The notes under the pieces are model-generated. The model made no database searches. It saw only the letters and a list, made by a program, of their open reading frames with translations, and was not told the DNA's origin. Both the position numbers and the translations under genes were made by a program. Positions 9,132 to 17,085 of a stretch of 64,000 bases of DNA are shown here, piece after piece; the stretch's first letter is position 1, and each line of letters opens with the position of its first letter. The stretch covers positions 46,390 to 110,389 of the forward strand of contig CAKTVV010000008.1 in the NCBI GenBank assembly GCA_934630515.1, in the 5' to 3' direction. Origin of the DNA: an uncultured Eubacteriales bacterium. GTDB lineage: Bacteria; Bacillota; Clostridia; Oscillospirales; Acutalibacteraceae.

Positions 9132-9866
9132 TTATAGCCATTGAATGTTGTGGGCGGCGATGAAGTCCTTGAGAAAGAAAATGTACAGCAGCACCAGCCC
9201 CACCGACAGCAGGAACAGCACGGCAGTCAGCCAGTAGTCCCGGCGGGTGGGACGCAGGGGGGCTGTTCCCCGGAGCAGGCTCTGGGAGCGCAGCACGGGG
9301 ATCGCCGCCCGGAAGATCAGAGCGATCAGCACCGCCTCTACCGGGAACAGCACCAGACTTTTCACGATCCGGGCGCCGTTGATGAGGGCGTAGCCCTGCG
9401 CCTTATCCACCCCGTAAAAGACCCGATAGCTCCATTTGACGAACAGGGAGGTCAGCACGATGTTGCAGACGGTGTTGACGGTGAATTTCGCCGTCAGTAT
9501 CCGGGGGAGGGACAGCTCCCGCTGCCAGAAAAACAGCCCAAACAGAAAGGAGCTGCTCATCTCCACCAGAATAAATGGCAGAAAATAAGGTCCGGAGGGT
9601 GCCAGAATACATCCCAGCGTGTCGCTGACGGCGCCGACGGCTAAGCCCATCAGCGGGCCGTAGACGAGGCTGCCCAGCGCATTGACGTAGCAGTCGAAGG
9701 AGAGGAACAGCCCCGCCGCCAGAGGAATGCGGAAAAATTTGACGGCGACCCGCAGCGCCACGGTGAGCGCCGCCAGCACCAGCATGGGGGTGCTGCGGAA
9801 GGAGCGGGCAGCGCTTTTCCAATAGGCGGCGCTGCGGATGGAGAGAGCCGGAGTGGATGCAGACAT
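9132..9866 (-). CDS. folT: Folate-type ECF transporter S component
   Basis: A 244-residue membrane protein of the ECF S-component superfamily with about six hydrophobic segments; the stretch LAAGLFLSFDCYVNALGSL followed by YGPLMGLAVGAVSDTLG matches the folate-family subgroup. It captures folates and docks with a shared EcfAAT module located elsewhere. The assignment to folate is strongly supported by the tetrahydrofolate riboswitch just upstream on the same strand. The ATG at 9866 has AGGAGG 8 bases upstream, and that SD is buried in a hairpin, so translation should respond to folate level. The C-terminal ends have two further membrane segments and no anchor motif. Confidence 0.9.
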   Translation of the reverse strand: MSASTPALSIRSAAYWKSAARSFRSTPMLVLAALTVALRVAVKFFRIPLAAGLFLSFDCYVNALGSLVYGPLMGLAVGAVSDTLGCILAPSGPYFLPFILVEMSSSFLFGLFFWQRELSLPRILTAKFTVNTVCNIVLTSLFVKWSYRVFYGVDKAQGYALINGARIVKSLVLFPVEAVLIALIFRAAIPVLRSQSLLRGTAPLRPTRRDYWLTAVLFLLSVGLVLLYIFFLKDFIAAHNIQWL

Positions 9867-9871
9867 AAAAA

Positions 9872-9922
9872 GAACCTCCTTTATTTACAGAATTGCAAAG
9901 AGCTGTAAACAAAAGGAGGTTC
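9872..9922 (-). promoter_or_regulatory. SD-sequestering hairpin (expression platform) of folT
   Basis: An 11-bp perfect inverted repeat (9872-9882 and 9912-9922) pairs the folT SD (AGGAGG, plus-strand 9875-9880) with an anti-SD. An inner stem (TTTACAG/CTGTAAA) extends it. The minus-strand arm is followed directly by TTTTT and the ATG, so the same hairpin could act as terminator and as translation block. Confidence 0.85.
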
Positions 9923-9943
9923 TCTCTTTTTGCCCGGGAAACT

Positions 9944-10044
9944 ACAGCGGGATGCAGCCGGCAAACCGCAGGAACCGGGGTTCCTTTCGTCCGATCGACA
10001 ACTCCCCGTTCGACCGGCACTTAACGCTTACCGACTTACTCTGT
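9944..10044 (-). ncRNA. Tetrahydrofolate (THF) riboswitch
   Basis: Read on the minus strand, the element starts ACAGAGUA and ends GCAUCCCGCUGU (P1: ACAG with CUGU). It contains the family's conserved GCGUUAAGUG, a P2 pairing of GUCGGUAA with UUUGCCGGC (with G-U pairs), a P3 pairing of CCGGUCGA with UCGAUCGG, a GGAAC/GUUCC hairpin and the conserved GCAUCC near the 3' end. These match the published THF-II-like folT leader class (Eubacterium siraeum-type THF riboswitch) in order and spacing. It lies 77 bases before the folT start. Confidence 0.9.
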
Positions 10045-10071
10045 GATCAACATGAAATAAATTTGTTTGGC

Positions 10072-11067
10072 TTACTCAAAGCTGATGTCCAGCAGTCCGC
10101 TGGCATCCTCCCAGCGGCCGCTTTCCACCTGAGACCCCATCACTACGGCGATGGAGGTCTGTCCGTCCCGCACGGCGGAGGCGATGAGACAGTAGCCCGC
10201 CTCGTTGGTGGAGCCGGTCTTCATGCCGGTGGCGCCGTCATAGGCGAAGGCGTTGTCCTGCCGCACCAGCTTGTTGGAATTTTTCCAGGTAACGGTCTGC
10301 CCGGAGGGGAAGGTCTCGGTGGTCTGCGCCAGCGAGACCACTCCGGCGATCTCCGATTTTTCCAGAGCGGCAGTGGCGATCTTCAGCATATCGGCGGCGG
10401 TGGTGTAATGGTTGGGATCGTGGATGCCGTCGGGATTGGCAAAATGAGTGCCGGTGCAGCCCAGCGCGGCCGCCTTTTCGTTCATTTTGGTGACGAACTG
10501 GGCGATAGCGGTGCGGGGCGCCAGACTGTCGTTTCCGGCGATCTTACGCCCCACCTGCGCCGCAATGGCGTAGGCGGCATCGTTGCCGGAGGGCAGTAGC
10601 AGCGCCTTGAGCAGCTGGTTGAGGGTGAGCCGGGATCCGGTCGTCAGATAGGCACGGCTGGATTCCCGGTCGATATAGGTGATCTCCTCGCCGACGGTCA
10701 GCACCGTGTCCGCCGGACAGTTTTCCACGGCGACGATGGCGGTCATCAGCTTCGTCAGGCTGGCGGGATAGGCTTTTTCGTTTGCTGCCTTGGAATACAG
10801 GATCTCCCCCTTGGTGACATTGCTCAGGATCACATAGCTGGAGGAGGTGTTCCGGTCGATAAAATCCTGGGGCAGTGTTTTCCGGGGCTTTGTGACCTCG
10901 CCGGAGGTGGCGGGGTCGCCGGAGCTGCCGCTGGAGCCCGGCTGCTGATGCATCGCCAGCAGCAGACTGCCTCCGGCGACGATCGCCGCCAACAGGACTG
11001 CCAGCGCAATGAGCCAGCCCTTGCGGCTGCGTTTTGGCTTTCGGTTGCGTTTTACGGTATATCCCAT
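10072..11067 (-). CDS. D-alanyl-D-alanine carboxypeptidase (peptidase S11, DacF-type)
   Basis: Trims the terminal D-Ala from peptidoglycan stem peptides outside the membrane. After a basic N-terminus (RNRKPKRSRKG) there is one membrane segment that anchors the protein, then a Ser/Gly/Pro-rich linker and the S11 domain with the three penicilloyl-serine motifs: SLTK (SxxK), SGN and KTGS. The S11 core is of normal length; the usual C-terminal beta domain of DacA is missing, as in short DacF/DacB-like enzymes. The ATG at 11067 (MGYTVKRNRK) is preferred to the upstream one at 11133 because the latter adds an unlike N-terminus and overlaps the promoter region. It lies upstream of the folT riboswitch in the same direction. 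Confidence 0.9.
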   Translation of the reverse strand: MGYTVKRNRKPKRSRKGWLIALAVLLAAIVAGGSLLLAMHQQPGSSGSSGDPATSGEVTKPRKTLPQDFIDRNTSSSYVILSNVTKGEILYSKAANEKAYPASLTKLMTAIVAVENCPADTVLTVGEEITYIDRESSRAYLTTGSRLTLNQLLKALLLPSGNDAAYAIAAQVGRKIAGNDSLAPRTAIAQFVTKMNEKAAALGCTGTHFANPDGIHDPNHYTTAADMLKIATAALEKSEIAGVVSLAQTTETFPSGQTVTWKNSNKLVRQDNAFAYDGATGMKTGSTNEAGYCLIASAVRDGQTSIAVVMGSQVESGRWEDASGLLDISFE

Positions 11068-11101
11068 AGTGCGTTTGACCGCCTTTTTATTTAATATCTT
11101 A

Positions 11102-11117
11102 TCTATTGTACAATAGA
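11102..11117. promoter_or_regulatory. Perfect 16-bp palindrome upstream of the carboxypeptidase gene
   Basis: TCTATTGTACAATAGA is a perfect dyad 35 bases before the ATG at 11067, in AT-rich DNA that should hold the promoter. It is a plausible operator; the cognate regulator is unknown. Confidence 0.5.
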
Positions 11118-11136
11118 CGGGCGAAAAATGCAACCG

Positions 11137-11508
11137 CTATTTTTCCGATTTCGACAGCGGGATGACCTCAATTGTGCCCCGGGCGGTGGCGTGCCCCAGT
11201 CCGTCGTCGGTATAGGTGGGTTTTCCTCGAAAGTTGAGGGTGATCATATCGCCGGCGGCGATGGTCTGGGGATCCAGGGCGTTGCCGGCAAGATCCCGGC
11301 AGCGGGTGGTTTTCCGCAGACGGATCTCGCAGGTGAACTGACTGCCGTTCTGTATGGCAGTGACATAGACGCCGTCTTCCTCCGCACGAACGGCGGTGAC
11401 AAATCCGCTGAAATCCACCGTGCGGCCGGAGGAGGAAAAGTGGATCAATCCGCCGCAGCATACCAAAAGCAGTACAGCCAACAGTATCCATTTTGCTGTG
11501 TTTTTCAT
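11137..11508 (-). CDS. Small membrane-anchored or secreted protein of unknown function
   Basis: 123 residues: a short basic start (MKNTAKW), a hydrophobic segment ILLAVLLLVCCGGLI, then a soluble domain of about 95 residues rich in beta-type sequence (VDFSGFVTAVRAEEDGVYVTA...), possibly an OB-like fold. Two cysteines sit at the end of the hydrophobic segment, but a clean lipobox is not evident. The ATG has AGGAGG 8 bases upstream on the minus strand. The gene lies 69 bases upstream of the carboxypeptidase in the same direction and has its own near-consensus promoter. I do not recognise a named family. Confidence 0.7.
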   Translation of the reverse strand: MKNTAKWILLAVLLLVCCGGLIHFSSSGRTVDFSGFVTAVRAEEDGVYVTAIQNGSQFTCEIRLRKTTRCRDLAGNALDPQTIAAGDMITLNFRGKPTYTDDGLGHATARGTIEVIPLSKSEK

Positions 11509-11558
11509 GAGTACCCCTCCTTTGTACTCAGTGTAGCATAGGGGGAAAATTGTGTCAA
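11508..11558 (-). promoter_or_regulatory. Promoter with inverted repeat at the transcription start
   Basis: Minus-strand TTGACA (11553-11558), 17-base spacer and TACACT (11530-11535). A 7-bp inverted repeat TGAGTAC/GTACTCA (11508-11514 and 11524-11530) flanks the SD and reaches the start codon; the predicted +1 lies within it, so it is more likely an operator than an RNA hairpin. Confidence 0.65.
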
Positions 11559-11621
11559 GAAAAAAGCTAATAGAACAGGAAACAGGGTAAAATTTTAGAC
11601 ATTCTTAGGGCATTTGCTTAA

Positions 11622-11650
11622 TTGCCAAACCGCAAAACTTATGGTATACT
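11622..11650 (+). promoter_or_regulatory. Sigma-A promoter of the DAG-kinase-like gene
   Basis: TTGCCA (11622-11627), 17-base spacer, TATACT (11645-11650), 53 bases before the ATG. Confidence 0.8.
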
Positions 11651-11702
11651 GTCCTACACGGACGAAAAACGGCATTTTGCCGTGAAAGGATGGACAATTT
11701 GT

Positions 11703-12599
11703 ATGAGCACCTACTATGTGTTGTATAACCCGCTGGCCGGAAGCGGACAGGGCGAGGAGCGCAGCCGCAAGCTGACCCAGATCTTGCAGGAGGATACGCT
11801 GGTATATCAGGATATTACGGCGATCGACGAATATGCTGCCTATTTTGCGGCGCTGCCGGAGGGAGCGGGGGTCATCATCGCCGGGGGCGACGGCACGCTG
11901 AACCGGTTTATCAACGATACGGCGGCGCTGACGCTGGACTTTTCGGTGTTCTACTACGCCACCGGCTCCGGCAACGATTTTCTGCGGGATGTGAACACCT
12001 CCGGAGCGGATTCGCCGGTGCCGGTGGATGAGTATATCCACAATCTGCCCCGGGTGACGGTCAACGGCAAGACCTATCGGTTCCTCAACGGGGTCGGCTA
12101 CGGTATCGACGGCTATTGCTGCGAGGTGGGCGACCGGATGCGGGCGGAGGCGGCGAAGGATCCAGCCAACGCCAAGCCCATCAACTACGCCGCCATTGCC
12201 ATCAAAGGGGTGCTGGGCGGTTTCCGCCCGGTGAACGCCACGGTGACGGTGGACGGGCATACGGAGCACTTCAAAAAGGTGTGGCTGGCGCCCACCATGA
12301 ACGGACGGTATTACGGCGGCGGTATGATGGCGACCCCGGAGCAAAAACGGCTGGGGGAGGAGCGTACCGTGTCCACCATGCTCATTTACGGGGCGGGAAA
12401 GCTGCGTACGCTGATCGTGTTCCCCAGCATTTTTAAGGGAGAGCACGTCAAGCATACGTCGATGGTGAAGGTGTTCAGCGGCAAGGACATTACTGTGTCC
12501 TTTGACCGCCCCACGGCGCTGCAGATCGACGGCGAAACCATCCCCAATGTGACGGAATACCGGGTGCAGGTAACCGCCCCGGTGATGGCAACGGTATAA
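11703..12599 (+). CDS. Diacylglycerol/lipid kinase family protein (YegS/DgkB-like)
   Basis: 298 residues of the DAGK catalytic superfamily, which phosphorylates lipid alcohols such as diacylglycerol with ATP at the membrane. The N-terminal YVLYNPLAGSG and the nucleotide-binding IIAGGDGTLNRFIND motif are diagnostic; a second conserved block is ATGSGNDFLRD. The ATG at 11703 has AAAGGATGG about 10 bases upstream; the ATG at 11622 overlaps the -35 box and is rejected. Monocistronic between its own promoter and a terminator. The exact lipid substrate cannot be read from the sequence. Confidence 0.88.
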   Translation: MSTYYVLYNPLAGSGQGEERSRKLTQILQEDTLVYQDITAIDEYAAYFAALPEGAGVIIAGGDGTLNRFINDTAALTLDFSVFYYATGSGNDFLRDVNTSGADSPVPVDEYIHNLPRVTVNGKTYRFLNGVGYGIDGYCCEVGDRMRAEAAKDPANAKPINYAAIAIKGVLGGFRPVNATVTVDGHTEHFKKVWLAPTMNGRYYGGGMMATPEQKRLGEERTVSTMLIYGAGKLRTLIVFPSIFKGEHVKHTSMVKVFSGKDITVSFDRPTALQIDGETIPNVTEYRVQVTAPVMATV

Positions 12600-12618
12600 T
12601 AACGATTTGGTTAAATGA

Positions 12619-12655
12619 GCCGGACGGACAGATATCTCTGTTTCGTCCGGCTTTT
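12619..12655 (+). terminator. Intrinsic terminator after the DAG-kinase-like gene
   Basis: GCCGGACG (12619-12626) pairs with CGTCCGGC (12644-12651), an inner ACAGA/TCTGT pairing extends it, and TTTT follows. Confidence 0.9.
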
Positions 12656-12714
12656 GCTTTGGTTGGAAATCTACAAATCGTAGAGTTCAGCTAGCATCTG
12701 CCACAAAATAAGGG

Positions 12715-12743
12715 TTTACAACGGAGACTTTTCACGGTACTAT
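12715..12743 (+). promoter_or_regulatory. Promoter of the kinase-murQ pair
   Basis: TTTACA (12715-12720), 17-base spacer, TACTAT (12738-12743). GTACTAT (12737-12743) and ATAGTAC (12782-12788) form a spaced inverted repeat across the leader, which may be a binding site for the HTH domain encoded next. Confidence 0.65.
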
Positions 12744-12803
12744 TGAAGCAACAAGTTGTGTTTGCACTCGTTTATTAAACTATAGTACAAGAGGGGCTGT
12801 CCG

Positions 12804-13928
12804 ATGAACGATCCAATGGAAACATTTTCCCGCCAGCTGCGCCGCATCCGGCAGGAGGCGGGCTTGACCCAGCGGGAGCTGGGCGATCGGCTGGCGTATT
12901 CGCCCAAGGCGATCAGCAAGTGGGAATCCGGGAGGGCGCTGCCGCCCTCCCATTTGATGGTGGCACTGGCGAAAGCGCTGCATACCGATCTGAATACTCT
13001 GTTTGATTGCCAGGAGGAGCCCCGGTTTTATCTGGGGGTAGACGGAGGCGGCACCAAGACTGATTTTGCGTTGGCGGATGAGAGCGGTCGCTTGCTGCAT
13101 CGCCTGATTAAAGGCTCCTGCAATCCCACGGCGCAGGGCGTCGAAAAAGCGCTGGAGCTGCTGGAAAGCGGCATTACGGAGATCGCCGGGACGATTCCGC
13201 CGGAACAGATATCCGTGTTCGTGGGCATGGCAGGCGGTTCCGGAGAGCCGGGACGGGTGCTGACGGAGCGGCTGCGGCGTCTGGGCTATGCCCGGGTGCA
13301 GGCGGGCGGCGATTATCTCAATGCCGTTGCCGCCGGTCTGCGGGATAAGGATGGGCTGGTGGTCATTATGGGAACCGGCTCATCGGTATTTTCCGTGCGG
13401 AATGGCAAGATCCGCCGTTTCGGCGGCTATGGATATCTGTTTGGCGACGAGGGCGGCGGCTATGCTGTAGGGCGGGATGGCGTGCGTGCGGCGCTGGCTG
13501 CCGAGGATGGCTCAGGACCGAAAACGGCGATCACTACCCTGTGGCAGCTGGAAAATGGGCGCAGCGTGCTGGAATATTTGCCGGAGCTGTACCGGCTGGG
13601 GCGGGTGAATATTGCCGACCTCGCCCGGCTGGTGGTGCGTGCCGCCGAGCAGGGCGACCGGGTGGCAATGCAGATATTGGATCAAAATATGACGGCGCTG
13701 GCACAATATATGCGCCCTGCCTTGGCGGAGCACACGGCGGCGTCGGTGCCGGTGGTGCTGGTGGGCGGCTTTGTGACGGCGGCCTATACGCTGCTGCAGC
13801 CGCTGCTGGAGGAGCATTTAGCGAATGACCGGGCGCAATTTCGGCTGCTGGAGCGCCGCCCGGTGTGGGGCGCTCTGCGGATGGCGGGAATGCCCGAAAG
13901 CGAAACGGAGGAAAACGACGATGCTTAA
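12804..13928 (+). CDS. XRE-type HTH fused to BadF/MurK-type amino-sugar kinase
   Basis: 374 residues in two parts. Residues 1-70 are a Cro/CI-type helix-turn-helix (LRRIRQEAGLTQRELGDRLAYSPKAISKWESGRALP in the family pattern; quoted start LRRIRQEAGLTQREL). Residues 75-360 are a BadF/BadG-type ASKHA kinase: phosphate-1 loop GVDGGGTKTDFAL, GMAGGSG, GTGSSVFSV and FGDEGGGYAVG. Kinases of this family from Clostridium (MurK) phosphorylate N-acetylmuramate and N-acetylglucosamine, and here murQ overlaps by 8 bases, so cell-wall amino-sugar recycling is the likely role. The fused HTH suggests the kinase also senses or regulates. The function of the fusion is inference. Confidence 0.82.
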   Translation: MNDPMETFSRQLRRIRQEAGLTQRELGDRLAYSPKAISKWESGRALPPSHLMVALAKALHTDLNTLFDCQEEPRFYLGVDGGGTKTDFALADESGRLLHRLIKGSCNPTAQGVEKALELLESGITEIAGTIPPEQISVFVGMAGGSGEPGRVLTERLRRLGYARVQAGGDYLNAVAAGLRDKDGLVVIMGTGSSVFSVRNGKIRRFGGYGYLFGDEGGGYAVGRDGVRAALAAEDGSGPKTAITTLWQLENGRSVLEYLPELYRLGRVNIADLARLVVRAAEQGDRVAMQILDQNMTALAQYMRPALAEHTAASVPVVLVGGFVTAAYTLLQPLLEEHLANDRAQFRLLERRPVWGALRMAGMPESETEENDDA

Positions 13929-14730
13929 AACAGAAATGCGCAATCCCCATACACAGCATATCGACCGGATGAGCCCGGAGGAGATGGTGCAGGTCATGCA
14001 GCAGGAGAACCTGCGGGCGGCGGCGGCGGTAGGAGAGGTGCTGCCAGCCATTGCCGCCGCTATCGAGCAGATTGGCGCCCGTATGCAGCAGGGCGGCAGG
14101 CTGATCTATGTTGGCTGCGGCACCTCCGGACGGCTGGGGGTGCTGGATGCCTCCGAAGTGCCGCCTACCTTCGGCGCCGCACCGGAGCAGGTGGTGGGCG
14201 TGATCGCCGGCGGAGACGGGGCGCTGCGCCGGGCGGTCGAGAGCGTGGAGGATGATGCTGCCGCCGGCGTGCGGGATCTGGAAGCGCTGCAGCTGTCCGC
14301 CGCCGATACAGTGGTGGGCATTTCGGTGGCGGGCGGCGCTGCCTATGTGGTGGCGTCGCTGGAGTATGCCAAGCAGCAAGGGGCGCTTACGGTGGGGATC
14401 ACCTCCAATGCGGGCAGTCCGGTCTCGGCGCTGGCGGATATCGCCATCGACCCGGATACCGGCGCCGAGGTGATCACCGGCTCCACCCGGATGAAAGCGG
14501 GTACAGCCCATAAGATGATTCTGAATATGCTGTCCACCGGGGCGATGATCCGCACCGGCAAGGTGTATGAAAATTTGATGGTGCATATCCGTCCGGTCAA
14601 CCGGAAGCTGCGGCAGCGGATGATCCGGATCGTTTGCACCATTACCGGCCGGGACGAAGCGCTCAGCGAGCAGGCGCTGGAGCAGACAGACTGGGATATT
14701 CCGGCGGCGGTGCAACGGATACAGGCATAG
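13921..14730 (+). CDS. murQ: N-acetylmuramic acid 6-phosphate etherase
   Basis: Cleaves the lactyl ether of MurNAc-6-phosphate to GlcNAc-6-phosphate and D-lactate in cytoplasmic peptidoglycan recycling. The 269-residue protein has the MurQ hallmarks: TEMRNPHTQHID at the N-terminus, the SIS-domain stretch YVGCGTSGRLGVLDASE, PPTFG, and STRMKAGTAHKMILNMLST toward the C-terminus. It is slightly short at the C-terminus compared with many MurQ proteins of about 300 residues. The ATG at 13921 overlaps the kinase stop (13926-13928), implying coupled translation. It is followed by a bidirectional terminator. Confidence 0.94.
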   Translation: MLKTEMRNPHTQHIDRMSPEEMVQVMQQENLRAAAAVGEVLPAIAAAIEQIGARMQQGGRLIYVGCGTSGRLGVLDASEVPPTFGAAPEQVVGVIAGGDGALRRAVESVEDDAAAGVRDLEALQLSAADTVVGISVAGGAAYVVASLEYAKQQGALTVGITSNAGSPVSALADIAIDPDTGAEVITGSTRMKAGTAHKMILNMLSTGAMIRTGKVYENLMVHIRPVNRKLRQRMIRIVCTITGRDEALSEQALEQTDWDIPAAVQRIQA

Positions 14731-14773
14731 TCCCGCAGCAAGCGATAACCGGAATTCTTAGTGTATGATAACC

Positions 14774-14807
14774 AAAACCGCCGCCCGTGATCCACGGGCG
14801 GCGGTTT
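14774..14807. terminator. Bidirectional intrinsic terminator
   Basis: A 12-bp GC-rich perfect stem (CCGCCGCCCGTG with CACGGGCGGCGG) is flanked by AAAA on the left and TTTT on the right, so it can end murQ on the plus strand and the discoidin operon on the minus strand. Confidence 0.92.
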
Positions 14808-14814
14808 TGACTGT

Positions 14815-17085
14815 TTATTCTTCTGGAGAGGTACGTTTTCGACGGCGCAGGAGCCACCAGAGTAAAAACAGCAACAGTAAGCCGCTGCCGCCGGCGATCA
14901 GAGCCCAGCCCCACCAGGGGAAATAGCTGCCGACAGTTGTTTTGGTTACACGTCGACGCTTGCCGGGCTTGGGCGTATCTTCCTGAGAATTGGAATTTTC
15001 GGTGTTTTCCGGCTCCCCGTCCCATTCCGCCGGGGCGGTAGGATCGTCCGACGGCGTTTCCGCATCGTCCTCTGCATCGCTCGGCGGTATATCGATCGTG
15101 CGCTCCAGCAGGACATCCAGATTGGCGTCCTGAGAATCCTTATCGGTTTCCAGACCGTAAAGCGCCCATTCGACGATGGTTATGCGGCTGCGGTCTTGGG
15201 CGGAAATAGCGTGGTTGGGGGAGGTGACCAACAGGCGGAAATACTGCCCCTCTATGGGCGTACGCAGGTTGCGGTCGGTTACGCTGCGGGTGTTGCCGCT
15301 TACAGCGTCGACGGTTTGCCATGTGCGACCGTCCGGGCTGTATTGCAGACAGAAATCGGCAGTGTTGTACATATCCGCTTCACCGGCGCTGCCGGCGTGG
15401 GAAACGACCCACCGCTGAATCTGGCAGGGATGCTCCAGATCGATTACCAGCCAGCCCCGCCCGTCGGTGTCGGCAGCTCCGACCCAGCGGGAGGCATATC
15501 CGTCGTTGGCTTTCCAGGCGTCCTCATCGGCGCTGCTGGCGAAGATTTCGGCTTTTTCCAGCGCCACATTATGGGGTCGGATGATGCGCAGAGAGCGGAT
15601 TTTCCCGTATAGCGGTAAGGTGGCGGTGTCCGCAGTGCCGGTCAGGTAACGCCAGCAGGTGCCGGTGGCGTTGTCGCCGGAAAAAAACTCCACTCCGTAC
15701 CCGGTGTTGATGTGAAAGCTGCCGATCGTGGCGGGATCCAGTCCCAGCGCCTTCAGTTGCGCAGCGGAGTAGGTTTGCTCCTCCAGCCCGAACCAGTTTC
15801 CCAACAGCCGGTTATCCTTGCCGCCGTTGCCGCCATAGTTTTTCCCGGTATACAGCTGCACGATGCCGGGGGAGTGCCAGGCTGCCTGCCGGTAATCCGG
15901 CAGCTCATCCAGCGTGATGGAATAGGCACCCGCTACATACCAATAGCCGTCGTCGTTCCCTTCCATACGGGAGGAACCGGTTTCGTTGACCAGAGAATAG
16001 GAACCGTCCCCCCAGCAATTAACAAAACTGATTTTCGGCCAATTGGAAATCATGGACGTGAGTGTGTTATACCAGCTTTGCCGTCCGAGAGCGGCTTGCA
16101 CCGCATAGGTGCCGGTGCGGCAGGAGGTCTCCGACAGTCCGATAGGCTTGCCGGTCTGCACGAACCAGGCATAGTCCTGAAATTGGTTGGGGTCCAGCCC
16201 GCCGCCTACGCCCGGGTCGGAGGAGGCAATGTCGGAATAGAAGGTGACCGAAAGCACATCCACATAGCTGTTTCCGGGATAGCGGTCATAGCGGCTGCGA
16301 AAACCGGCAGTGGGTGCCCAGGTCATCAGAATGCCGGTCAGTCCGGAGCTGCATAAGTAATCGCTGGTCTGCTGCCATACACGCCGCAGCGCCGCATATC
16401 CCTCCTCGTCAACGCCGTTGAACCGCTTGCTGTCAAATTCCACAAAGGGGCGGTACATATATGCCTTGACGCCTAAGTCCTCCAGCTTTCGCAGCGCAGC
16501 GATCAGATTATCCAGATACGAGATCCATACCTGACGCATATACGGGTTGGCGTCCGGATTGGTGGCGTCAAGGTGCAGGATCAGATTATCGGCGCTGTCG
16601 CTGATCCCGTTGGCGATCGCCCAGCTTGCCAGACTGCTCTCGATGACCGAGTCTGCATGGATAAGCAGGATGTTGCCGTTGCGATAATGTGCCAAAAACT
16701 TCTGGTTGATTTCGTCCACGTTGGTGTAGTCCAGAAAGCGGTATCCGTTGCCGTCCTGGTCCGCTACTTTATAGCGGGAGGAATACAACCCGCATTCTTT
16801 ACCGAATTGCTCCCTAACGGTGTTATACACCTGATCCGTCCCTTGAATATCAAAGGTCCCGGTAACAAAGCGGTTGGTGTCGTTGAGGGTCTGCAAATAG
16901 GAAAGCAGACTCCGTGCTTCCGGGCTGGCGTTGGGGTTGACCGGGTCCAGATGGGTGGCGGCGGGCGCCTCCTGTGTCGCCTGTTCCGTGGCAGCGGACT
17001 CGGCGGCTGCGCTCAAAGAAAAGGATGAGCACAAAACTCCCAGCAGACATAGCAGGCTGAAAAATACGGTCAATGTCTGTTTCAT
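14815..17085 (-). CDS. Secreted, membrane-anchored GH26-like glycoside hydrolase with discoidin domain
   Basis: 756 residues. The N-terminus is a signal peptide (MKQTLTVFFSLLCLLGVL). Residues about 45-390 resemble a GH26 (beta-mannanase type) barrel: FVTGTFD early, acid/base candidate Glu216 in YRPFVEFD, and nucleophile candidate Glu319 in IGLSETS. A middle region (about 390-480, with TYSAAQLKALGL) links to a discoidin/F5-8C domain (VALEKAEIFAS to WALYGLE). The tail is acidic and disordered, then one membrane segment and RRRKR, so the enzyme is held on the outer face. The ATG at 17085 has GGGAGG about 9 bases upstream and overlaps the preceding gene's stop (ATGA). Last gene of the operon starting near 25040. 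The GH26 assignment rests on motifs only. Confidence 0.72.
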   Translation of the reverse strand: MKQTLTVFFSLLCLLGVLCSSFSLSAAAESAATEQATQEAPAATHLDPVNPNASPEARSLLSYLQTLNDTNRFVTGTFDIQGTDQVYNTVREQFGKECGLYSSRYKVADQDGNGYRFLDYTNVDEINQKFLAHYRNGNILLIHADSVIESSLASWAIANGISDSADNLILHLDATNPDANPYMRQVWISYLDNLIAALRKLEDLGVKAYMYRPFVEFDSKRFNGVDEEGYAALRRVWQQTSDYLCSSGLTGILMTWAPTAGFRSRYDRYPGNSYVDVLSVTFYSDIASSDPGVGGGLDPNQFQDYAWFVQTGKPIGLSETSCRTGTYAVQAALGRQSWYNTLTSMISNWPKISFVNCWGDGSYSLVNETGSSRMEGNDDGYWYVAGAYSITLDELPDYRQAAWHSPGIVQLYTGKNYGGNGGKDNRLLGNWFGLEEQTYSAAQLKALGLDPATIGSFHINTGYGVEFFSGDNATGTCWRYLTGTADTATLPLYGKIRSLRIIRPHNVALEKAEIFASSADEDAWKANDGYASRWVGAADTDGRGWLVIDLEHPCQIQRWVVSHAGSAGEADMYNTADFCLQYSPDGRTWQTVDAVSGNTRSVTDRNLRTPIEGQYFRLLVTSPNHAISAQDRSRITIVEWALYGLETDKDSQDANLDVLLERTIDIPPSDAEDDAETPSDDPTAPAEWDGEPENTENSNSQEDTPKPGKRRRVTKTTVGSYFPWWGWALIAGGSGLLLLFLLWWLLRRRKRTSPEE

